The notes beneath the pieces were generated by a model that was not told the origin of the DNA, did not search any database, and saw nothing but the letters and a program-made list of their open reading frames with translations. Positions 1 through 10,895 of a stretch of DNA of 11,429 nucleotides are shown piece after piece. The stretch is from Entrophospora sp. SA101 (Eukaryota; Glomeromycota; Glomeromycetes; Entrophosporales; Entrophosporaceae), in NCBI GenBank assembly GCA_958430865.1, contig CAUDNR010000862.1, forward strand, positions 9,031 to 20,459, in the 5' to 3' direction. Positions within the stretch are counted from its first letter, which is position 1. Every line of letters starts with the position of its first letter. A program made the translations under genes and the position numbers.

Positions 1-147
1 CTCCCAGAATTAGAGCAGTATATGATAGAAGAATGGGATAGAATTCCGAATAATATTATAATTAATCTTGTTAGTTCGATGAGAAGAAGATGTGAGATGA
101 TAATTGAAAATAATGGTGAAAGAACTAATTATTATTTTTTACATTAA
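1..147 (+). pseudogene. C-terminal fragment of a Tc1/mariner-type transposase
   Basis: Frame 1 is open from the window edge to a TAA at 145-147 and gives 48 residues. They begin LPELEQYMIEEWDRIP and continue with LVSSMRRRCEMIIENNG before ending NYYFLH. A tryptophan-containing helix followed by LV.SM..R...I...NG, then Y near the end, is the usual C-terminus of Tc1/mariner DDE/D transposases, just after the last catalytic acidic residue. The catalytic triad and DNA-binding domain lie outside the window, so it cannot be told whether the whole gene is intact. It is typed as pseudogene only because the visible piece is partial. A terminal-inverted-repeat-like sequence 80 bp downstream supports this being the 3' end of one element. 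Confidence 0.75.
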
Positions 148-226
148 TAAAAACTTTAGATTTTAAGCTTTATTTTGATATATGTTTCATTCGTTTTTAT
201 ATGATGGTTTTTTAAGGATGAATGAA

Positions 227-260
227 TAAAAAATTCCAAAATTTTTTGTTACACACTGTA
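227..260 (+). mobile_element. probable 3' terminal inverted repeat of the Tc1-like element
   Basis: The sequence ends ...TTTTTTGTTACACACTG-TA. Read from the other strand it starts TA-CAGTGTGTAACAAAAAA, the TA-plus-CAGTG start typical of Tc1/mariner ends inserted at TA. It lies 80 bp after the transposase stop, the expected position for the 3' end. The matching 5' end is outside the window. A similar sequence recurs at 1977-2005, as expected for a multicopy element. Confidence 0.6.
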
Positions 261-322
261 TGTATAATAAAAATAAAATCACTAAATCACGTGATAATGA
301 TTCTCATATGACTTCTATATGA

Positions 323-395
323 ACTCCCGTTATAATGACATTCTCGTCATACTGACGTTTTTTGTTTGTACGGAGAGTGTTGTTATAACGGGAGT
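323..395. repeat. 73-bp foldback (MITE-like) element
   Basis: The ends are a perfect 13-bp inverted repeat, ACTCCCGTTATAA against TTATAACGGGAGT. Pairing continues imperfectly for about 23 bp per arm, leaving a loop of roughly 25 bp. Both ends are flanked by the dinucleotide GA, but no longer target duplication is clear. Ends containing GTTATAACG-like sequence are common in pogo/Fot-type DNA transposons, so a miniature non-autonomous derivative is likely. It encodes nothing. Confidence 0.6.
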
Positions 396-439
396 GACTT
401 GTATTATGATATTTCCAATAATTAATTCGTTGTTATTCA

Positions 440-572
440 TAATTAATTTCGTCGCCCGTAATTGATTTCGTCACCCGTAATTAGTTTCGTCACCCGTAAT
501 TGATTTCGTCATCCGTAATTAGTTTCGTCGCCCGTAATTAATTTCGTCGCCCGTAATTAATTTCGTCACCCG
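440..572. repeat. tandem array: seven copies of a 19-bp unit
   Basis: Seven contiguous 19-bp units (440, 459, 478, 497, 516, 535 and 554) follow TAATTRRTTTCGTCRYCCG, for example TAATTGATTTCGTCACCCG. Variation sits at positions 6-7 and at the R and Y before CCG. Each unit carries two CpGs (TCGTC and CCG), so the array is a local CpG cluster in an AT-rich background. 19 is not a multiple of 3, so it is not a peptide repeat. This is a minisatellite with no assignable function. Confidence 0.9.
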
Positions 573-665
573 TAATTAATTACGTAATTACGTTTTTAAA
601 GAGTGAAAGTGGTAATTAATTACGTTAATTACGAATTACGTATTTACGGTAATTAGCTAATTACC
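573..665. repeat. TAATTACG-rich palindromic block after the 19-bp array
   Basis: The 19-bp array gives way to repeats of TAATTACG in both orientations. The block 611-665 starts GGTAATTA and ends TAATTACC, and its right end is a perfect 18-bp palindrome GGTAATTAGCTAATTACC at 648-665. The sequence could form a cruciform or hairpin. It looks like a degenerate satellite or transposon end. Confidence 0.6.
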
Positions 666-771
666 ATATCATGTATATTTATAACCTCATATAATTTTGT
701 GAATTATTTTACTAATAAAATTATGAGCCTTTATTTAAAAAAAAAACAAATGTGTATATATAATTATACTT

Positions 772-900
772 TTATCTAAATAACCAGCCATTTTTACAAA
801 TAATATCCCAAGAAGAAGAATAGACTAATTCTTCAGCAACATCTATTATTTTAGAATTTGTTATCCAAAATCCAGCACCAGATTTTTGCAATGTGACTCT
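772..900 (-). pseudogene. coding-like fragment, candidate 3' exon
   Basis: On the minus strand, after an AATAATAG acceptor-like sequence, there is an open stretch of 42 residues ending at TAA (774-772). It starts RVTLQKSGAGFWITNSKI and ends WDIICKNGWLFR. Its composition (three W, G-A-G-F, few poly-K or poly-N runs) is unlike random translation of AT-rich DNA. No ATG is present. I could not find a splice from the ORF at 991-1245 that keeps the frame, because the GT dinucleotides there fall in phase 0 and this segment needs phase 2. It is either a relic exon or part of a gene broken by repeats. I do not recognise the family. Confidence 0.3.
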
Positions 901-990
901 ATTATTTTTTATTTATTTATTAATTCATCAAGTGATTTGTTTGAATTTCCAATTATTCTATTAAATTTTTATCATAAATTGAAATTGAAT

Positions 991-1245
991 TCAATTTTTA
1001 TCAAATAGTTTTTTATTTTTCAATTGTAGAAAAATTTCAATTACATCATCATGAAAAATTATATTATCTCCTTCAAGCCCTTCAGTTATCTTTCTTACAA
1101 TATTAATCATTCTAATTGCATCTGTAGTTACATTAGGGTGATGACATATATTAGCTAATATCATTTTAATAGTAGCACTTACTCCCCCGCCCCCAGGTAA
1201 GACATTTTGATCACGTGCATAACAATCATTTGCCTTTTTAAGCAT
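991..1245 (-). pseudogene. hypothetical ORF in dispersed repeat copy A
   Basis: From the ATG at 1245 this encodes 84 residues with no recognised domain. The N-terminal third contains ARDQNVLPGGGGVSATIKM, shared with copy B at 10499-10654. The C-terminal half (TEGLEGDNIIFHDDVIEIFLQL) is unique to copy A and looks like a plausible helical domain. In copy B a signal-peptide-like leader begins at an ATG. Here the equivalent codon is ATA (1294-1296), and the frame is closed by TAA further upstream, so translation could begin only at the internal ATG, without a leader. About ten codons around MILANICHHPN coincide with a repeat-derived 29-bp segment (1133-1161). Most likely a decayed copy of a small secreted-protein gene, but a live gene with other exons is possible. 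Confidence 0.3.
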
Positions 1246-1446
1246 CAACAAAGTGCAAGCGAAAAAAAGAATTAATTTTATTAATAAATCAAATATTTTA
1301 AAAGCAACATTGGAGTAAATATATTATGATCTCTTGGGATTTCTGGGTATGATTTGCATTGGCTATTTCTTGATGAAACAACCTATTTGGTTCTGAGTGT
1401 AATAACTCTTACTTATTTGAAAATTACAAACAATGCATCCTGCTAA
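1144..1446. repeat. dispersed repeat, copy A (direct repeat of 10502-10821)
   Basis: This 303-bp segment aligns end to end with 10502-10821 in the same orientation. By eye there are about 21 substitutions and one 18-bp indel (extra sequence in copy B after AGTAAAT). That is roughly 93% identity outside the indel. It includes the start of the minus-strand ORF and its upstream region. The right limit lies at TGCTAA, exactly where copy B meets a 74-bp foldback. Confidence 0.85.
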
Positions 1447-1784
1447 AGGAAAATCCAAAGAACAAAACTCAAGGATTCTTGATGATTTCTCTCTTCTCGA
1501 CCACAACAAAAGTGGCCTCTTTTTGACAAAATATATTTAAGGAAATGTATAGCAAATAAGAATGATTAATTATAACATTTATTTATATAAAAATATGAGA
1601 ATTAATTGTCATATCATCATGTAGACAAAAAGTGCAATACAATTTTTTTGCGCAAATGACAATTGGTTTACATGTAGATCATTCCCAAACTGAAACACTT
1701 ACATTATAAAAATGCAGATCTTTCACTGAAGCCATTATGGTCATGTTATTTATGAGATTACGGGTGACCTAAGATTTTCTGTTA

Positions 1785-1830
1785 TCCCCCACCCCCTAAA
1801 ATATTAGCTAATATATGTCAGCACCCTAAC
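1785..1830. repeat. short inverted relative of the dispersed-repeat end
   Basis: 1801-1829 reversed matches 1133-1161 at 28 of 29 positions around the core ATATTAGCTAATATATGTCA followed by CACCCTAA. A more diverged version sits at the left edge of copy B. It is preceded by a C-rich run (CCCCCACCCCC, 1786-1796). The core TATATTAGCTAATATA is palindromic. Probably the terminal segment of a multicopy DNA element. Confidence 0.6.
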
Positions 1831-1909
1831 AATTGGTCAACTTCAAAATACTAAAACAAAAAAAAATTATATAATTTTAAAAAATTTAACCAATAAGTTT
1901 TATTGTTAA

Positions 1910-1916
1910 TGACTCA
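1910..1916 (+). promoter_or_regulatory. TGACTCA motif, distal to AROM
   Basis: A perfect TGACTCA, the consensus bound by Gcn4/CPC1-type bZIP activators that induce amino-acid biosynthesis genes (including yeast ARO1) during amino-acid starvation. It lies about 750 bp upstream of the AROM start, which is far, and a 7-mer can occur by chance. Confidence 0.15.
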
Positions 1917-1976
1917 AGCTTCAAAACTTATCAGTTGGTTTTTTCTTAAACTGAAAATTGGCTGAGCCTTAACATT

Positions 1977-2048
1977 TTGAAAATTCCAAATTTTGTTATA
2001 CACTTAAGAAATTGAGGCTAAGTAAATTTCGTGTAACAAATTTTTTTC
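1977..2048. repeat. pair of outward-facing Tc1-like transposon-end sequences
   Basis: The left part (GAAAATTCCAAATTTTGTTATACACTT) closely resembles the terminal repeat at 227-260. The right part (CGTGTAACAAATTTTTTTC, 2030-2048) resembles the same end in the opposite orientation. They are separated by about 25 bp that itself pairs imperfectly (AAGAAATT against AAATTTC). This could be two element ends back to back, or an imperfect foldback remnant. Confidence 0.45.
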
Positions 2049-2375
2049 ATAAAATATTTTCTGTTGATTTATTTGATTTATTTATTTACTTTTTTATTAA
2101 TAAATAAAAGTTCTTTATAACAAAAAAGTTTAACGAACATATTACATTAAAAGAAAATCATTACCAAATTTGGTCGAGAGATTCAAAATATTTAACACGA
2201 AAATTATTGTTGCATTTTTGAGCATAACTTTCAAATTTAAAAAATCTATGAAAAGACAAATTTTTTTTAGATTAAATAGACTACTTTTTAAAGCTAAATT
2301 GAATGGTGGCGGGTTTTTTAAAATTCAATGTGTGGATCACATAATATTTCAAAAATTTTAACTTTTGAGTATAGA

Positions 2376-2381
2376 TGACTC
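2376..2381 (+). promoter_or_regulatory. TGACTC, possible Gcn4/CPC1-type site upstream of AROM
   Basis: TGACTC (followed by G) lies 282 bp before the AROM start, a plausible distance for a fungal upstream activating sequence. It is the core recognised by Gcn4-type regulators of general amino-acid control. The function is inferred from the family. A six-base match is weak evidence alone. Confidence 0.25.
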
Positions 2382-2439
2382 GCACTGTAGATTATTTTTT
2401 AATTACCTAATTCGGGTTGACACCATAAACAGTTACAAG

Positions 2440-2465
2440 AGTTATGACATAGCCGTGTCATAACT
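2440..2465. promoter_or_regulatory. 26-bp palindrome upstream of AROM
   Basis: AGTTATGACA and TGTCATAACT form perfect 10-bp arms around the 6-bp spacer TAGCCG. The centre lies about 210 bp before the AROM start codon. It could be a binding site for a dimeric transcription factor, or a hairpin left by a small transposon. The arms contain TGACA/TGTCA half-sites. Confidence 0.35.
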
Positions 2466-2653
2466 ATGAGTTACAGTCCTATTAATTTAGTTTGATATTC
2501 ATTACAAGTATTTTTCTTTTGGTAAAAACCTATTTTCTTTTTAATTTAGAGGAAGTTTGTTAGAAGTTGATTAATCAAATCAAAGCCACTCTAAAAACTT
2601 GTTACACAGATGCTGATAATAATATCAACTTTATCTATTAAAGAAATAAATAA

Positions 2654-7635
<4,982 letters not shown>

Positions 7636-7740
7636 AAAGAAGGGTTTTAACTAAGGAGAAGAAACATATTTTAAAAAAAATATTGGTATTTTTGTATTTT
7701 TGGTATTTATTGTAAAATTATAATAATTATTGTATATATT

Positions 7741-7746
7741 AATAAA
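7741..7746 (+). terminator. AATAAA poly(A) signal for AROM
   Basis: AATAAA 105 nt after the AROM stop, in a T-rich context. A second AATAAA lies at 7807-7812. The first is at a typical distance. Neither cleavage site can be seen directly. Confidence 0.5.
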
Positions 7747-7762
7747 TATAAATCTGTATACT

Positions 7763-7768
7763 TTTATT
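7763..7768 (-). terminator. AATAAA poly(A) signal for GPN1
   Basis: TTTATT on the plus strand, hence AATAAA on the minus strand, 163 nt after the GPN1 stop. Another is at 7786-7791, 140 nt after the stop. They interleave with the AROM signals, so the two convergent transcripts probably overlap at their 3' ends. Confidence 0.45.
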
Positions 7769-7930
7769 TTTTTGAATAAGTAATATTTATTATTATTTAA
7801 TATATCAATAAATCATAAAATATAATTTTATTATATATTTTTATACATACCTGGAATAAAATTTATACAAATGTATTTTTCCCAATTGCAACTATCTTCG
7901 CCCTTTATATTAAAAAAAAATTTTTTTCAA

Positions 7931-9870
7931 TCAAATTATTCCACTTCCACCATCACTACCTCCTTGACGGGTTTGTTGTATCCAATGGGCAAAAGTTTCT
8001 TCTTCAAGTTTACCTTGATATGATTTCATTGCTTTGTAATCAGGATCTAAAAAAAATCATGTAAATATTATTGTTATTTTAATGTTTAAGAAATAAAATG
8101 GTTTACCTTCTTTTACAAAACCACGTTTGTTATAATCATCATCATCATAATCTATTTTATCATCGTCATCATCATCATCATATAAATTATCTTCCATTGG
8201 ATCTAATTAAAGAAAAAATCCAAGAATTTTTTTTCAAAAAAAAAAAAAAAAAAGTATCTAAAAAGTCAAACTAAGAAAAATGGATCATCTACCTATCATT
8301 TTAGGTGATTTATCTGCTACGTCCATATCTTTCATTAATCTTGATAACTGTGCTTGTTTCTCTGCTTCTTTTCGTTCTGCCTTATATATATTCATGTGAA
8401 TTGATGAGTAAATAGCCTAAACATGGTACAAATATTGTTGTTGGCTTTGATTAATGTTATTTGTACCTTTTCTTTAATTAATCTTTCCAATTCTGGTTTA
8501 TAGTCTCTATAAAAGTTTTTAAAATTTATTAATTAGCAAGAAAAAGATCCAATCATTCTATCAATCCATATGTATATTAAATTCATTATATTCATCATCA
8601 AACCTACTTTTCATATTCTTTAACAGCTTCACCTACAGCTTCAAAAAATTCATCCATTCCTAAACCTGACATTGCTGATACACCAACTAACTAATTTATA
8701 AAAGTTAATTAATATATATAATCTGTTGATTTATAATTATCACAAAATCCTTCCCAACCTCTCCCCCCTCTCAGACAGAAAATAATCAATTACTCGTAAA
8801 TGTTTATAAAATTCTTCTAAAACCAAACACATTGAATTCATAAGTGAAGTCATATAACTAGTATCTTTTTGAAGTGCTTCTTGAAAAGATTCAAAATCAG
8901 TCATCCAATCAACAGCAAATTGATGTGAAACTACATCTGTTTTATTAAATACCAGTATAAATGGGAGTTTTGTTTTATATAAAATACTACAAATTATAAA
9001 TTTCAATAAATTAGGAATTTTCAATAATAATAATAATACCAATATTTATTTAAATTTGTTACCTGCATGCATATAACATATTACTCATAAATGTTGATGG
9101 GCTTGCTGTTCTAGGTGTATCAATGACATAAGCTACCACACATGGATAAGATGCAGCTAATGCTTCAGTTATAATTGTGCCAGAAGCTGACCATGTGAAT
9201 ATTTCAATTTGTCCAGGCGTATCTATAATTATATGTCTGAATACATATTTTTCATTTTATTTTTAGTATTAATGGGATAATTTAATATAATCTGGTGGGT
9301 ATTCTATTATTATTATTATTAATTAATTACTCTATTGAAGTAGAACGGTTTGATACAAATTCTAAAACTTGATCAAATTTTGTGGTAAACAAGTTCAAAC
9401 TTGTTACTATACCACCATTTGGACCTAAACTATATCTGTTTTAAAAAAGCCCAAGTTATTATAATTTAATCAATCAAAAATAAAAATAAAATTTAAAAAA
9501 TGAAATAAAGTGATCGATTGTTTACTGTTTCATAACTTCTTTATAATTTACTGTATCTCGAATATCAATATTCGCAGTGAATGGGAGTTGAGTAACTGCA
9601 GGATCAAGATTTATTATGTAAGGTGGTTTTTTAATACCATGAAGATGTGCATTTAATCGCTTTAATAATAAATAATGCAACAATAATTCAATTAAAAAAA
9701 GGCAAGTGTTAAAAATAGAATGAATAAAATATATGAACGAAAAGAGAGAAATAAAAAAAAGGAATAAATACCTGCATAAAAGTTGTTTTACCGGAGCCTG
9801 CCATACCAATACATAAAATTACAGTGGGTTTTTTTTGCGTATTTGAGTCATTGCTTGAAGAGGTAGACAT
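7931..9870 (-). CDS. GPN1: GPN-loop GTPase 1 (Npa3/XAB1 family), ten exons
   Basis: Cytoplasmic GTPase needed for assembly and nuclear import of RNA polymerase II, usually with GPN3. Exons in transcript order: 9870-9772, 9659-9526, 9435-9331, 9236-9063, 8986-8794, 8690-8608, 8506-8467, 8416-8293, 8202-8107, 8046-7931. All nine introns (50-112 nt) are GT-AG and keep the frame, giving 387 residues; human GPN1 has 374 and yeast Npa3 385. Visible motifs: Walker A GMAGSGKT (22-29), NLDPAV then ANIDIRDTV in exon 2, GPN loop at 82-84 (SLGPNGG), G3 DTPGQ (118-122), [16 protein letters not shown]4 NKTD (185-188), G5 GVSA (238-241), then a lysine/glutamate-rich helical tail and KDM near 305. An Asp-rich stretch (326-340) and a C-terminal FAHWIQQTR follow, resembling the acidic and W-containing tail of the family. 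The start ATG has A at -3. Convergent with AROM, 295 bp apart. Confidence 0.96.
8126..8181. repeat. ATC/GAT trinucleotide repeat inside GPN1 exon 9
   Basis: Runs of ATC on the plus strand read as GAT or GAC (Asp) in GPN1, giving seven and then four consecutive aspartates split by K-I-D-Y. Nearly pure GAT coding makes this a probable length-variable microsatellite. An acidic tail is normal for GPN1 but its length is not conserved. Confidence 0.7.
8417..8466 (-). other. 50-nt GPN1 intron 7 with an internal stem
   Basis: Donor GTACAA at 8466, acceptor TTTAG at 8417; splicing joins EK to [15 protein letters not shown] in frame. GGTACAAATA, including the last exon base, is perfectly complementary to TATTTGTACC near the acceptor (8458-8467 with 8425-8434 on the plus strand). 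The 5' splice site can therefore pair with sequence 7 nt before the acceptor AG. Confidence 0.85.
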
Positions 9871-10498
9871 TTTTTTATTAATAATGTTTGATGGAAAATT
9901 AATTATATTTTTTAATTGTCACACGAAAAATTGAATAATCACAACAGTCAGGGAATATGCTAAATATGGAAATCGATTCTGGAAAAATTGGAACCCCCTC
10001 GTCGATCAATTCATATATGTTGCAAATGAGTTTACGTGATACTTTTGTATATGTTGAACAAAAAAATTTTTTTAATAAATGTGAAAAACACAAATTTGAT
10101 CAGATGAGGTTGAAGGTTCTTTTTGCTAGGAAATTCTTATATGTTCTAATAATGAGATATGCATATGATTGATCTTTTACTGTATATAAGCTGATAGGCC
10201 TATTAATCCATTGTCTCTACCACTATCAGGAAAGAATTAATATCCAGGCCAATAATCCCCTTAGTGAAGGGGTTACTGCTTAGTCCTTAAGAACAGAATA
10301 GGGAGAGGAATTATAGTAAGAGGATTTCTGTGGGGAGGCACCCACAATACCTAAAGAGGAAAAAGATCCCAAAGATGAATAACAAGCTCTCTATATTTAT
10401 ATAAGCATCCATAAATTTCTAAGACCTTCAAGCAAATTTTCAAGTTTTCTCAAGAGAAATAGAATCTAATGGCAATGGAACAGTTTTTTCTAAGGGCA
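9871..10498. other. non-coding region upstream of GPN1
   Basis: Contains the presumed GPN1 promoter and 5' UTR. A plus-strand ORF of 71 codons (ATG 9957, starting MLNMEIDSGKIGTPSS) is the only candidate gene; it has no recognised domain and I do not call it. At 10176-10185 a TGTATATAAG TATA-like sequence precedes a less AT-rich stretch with two small hairpins: CCCCTT-AGTG-AAGGGG at 10257-10272 and TGTGGG...CCCACA near 10330-10347. These could be remains of a retroelement LTR or SINE, but no paired ends or target duplication could be found. Confidence 0.4.
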
Positions 10499-10654
10499 CT
10501 AACATATATTAGCTAATATCATTTTAATAGTAGCACTTACTCCCCCACCCCCAGGTAAGACATTTTGATCACGTGCATGACAATTATTTGCCTTTTTAGG
10601 TATCAACAAAGCACAAACAAAAAAAAGAATTAATTTTATTAATAAATCAAGCAT
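10499..10654 (-). pseudogene. hypothetical secreted-protein-like ORF in repeat copy B, truncated
   Basis: From the ATG at 10654 this reads 51 residues. It begins MLDLLIKLILFFVCALL, a hydrophobic segment like a signal peptide, followed by PKKANNCHARDQNVLPGGGG. It ends at TAG at the repeat edge (10501-10499), where copy A keeps reading for about 47 further residues. The same frame is open upstream of the ATG but without another ATG. Most likely a 5' gene fragment cut off by the repeat border. An additional downstream exon cannot be excluded, since GTAAGT lies at the GGGGGA|GTAAGT position. Confidence 0.3.
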
Positions 10655-10821
10655 TTTAAAAGCAACATTGGAGTAAATAAATTTTCCTTTATAATATATT
10701 ATGATCTCTTGGAATTTCTGGGTATAATTTGCATTGGCTATTTCTTGATAAAGCAACTTATTTGGTTCTGAGTGTAATAATCCATACTTATTTGAAAATT
10801 ATAAACAATGCATCTTGCTAA
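10502..10821. repeat. dispersed repeat, copy B (direct repeat of 1144-1446)
   Basis: 320 bp aligning with 1144-1446 in the same orientation, with an 18-bp extra segment (about 10680-10697, containing TTTTCCTTTATAATAT). Substitutions are almost all transitions. The repeat ends at TGCTAA, where the foldback 10822-10895 begins. Confidence 0.85.
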
Positions 10822-10895
10822 GGCTCCGAACAGATCAGATCAAAACCAGATCAGATCAGATCGGATTTCTGATCTGTTTTGATCTGCTTGGAGCC
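10822..10895. repeat. 74-bp foldback element with CAGATC motifs
   Basis: It begins GGCTCC and ends GGAGCC, and the arms pair along about 27 bp with small bulges. The left arm contains CAGATCAGATCAAAAC and the right arm GTTTTGATCTG. Many GATC tetramers are present. Copy A of the flanking repeat lacks it, which fits an insertion at or near GCTAA. A MITE-like or foldback element; no coding capacity. Confidence 0.65.

Larger units (their letters stand above)
261..771. other. gene-free, repeat-rich stretch
   Basis: No convincing coding region on either strand. It contains a 10-bp palindrome ATCACGTGAT (286-295, an E-box-like core), a 73-bp foldback (323-395), a 19-bp tandem array (440-572) and a palindromic TAATTAC-rich block (573-665). 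The rest is AT-rich filler with an A-run at 737-746. Confidence 0.6.

Noticed and set aside
261..600. CRISPR-like array suggested by the regular 19-bp repeats
   Set aside because: The units are contiguous with no unique spacers, and the organism is clearly eukaryotic; it is a minisatellite.
1433..1540. 35-codon plus-strand ORF beginning MHPAKGKSKEQN
   Set aside because: Too short; the equivalent ATG in repeat copy B runs into the foldback and diverges after five codons. Possibly a 5' exon fragment, but unsupported.
2170..2361. 63-codon plus-strand open frame upstream of AROM
   Set aside because: It opens with TTG rather than ATG, has low-complexity K/F/I composition expected of random AT-rich DNA, and overlaps the probable AROM promoter.
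8740..8793. Continuation of GPN1 exon 5 as an open frame past CGA
   Set aside because: Reading on replaces the conserved G5 segment with unrelated sequence. The donor GTAATT at 8793 joined to the acceptor before 8690 restores LRLVGVSA in frame.
9957..10172. 71-codon plus-strand ORF divergent from GPN1
   Set aside because: It has an ATG and no obvious low-complexity bias, but no recognisable domain, splice context or homologue in the window. The opposite strand is open as well, which is typical of chance ORFs.
10240..10350. Possible LTR or SINE with TATATAAG and two small hairpins
   Set aside because: No paired terminal sequence, primer-binding site, poly(A) tail or target duplication could be identified.
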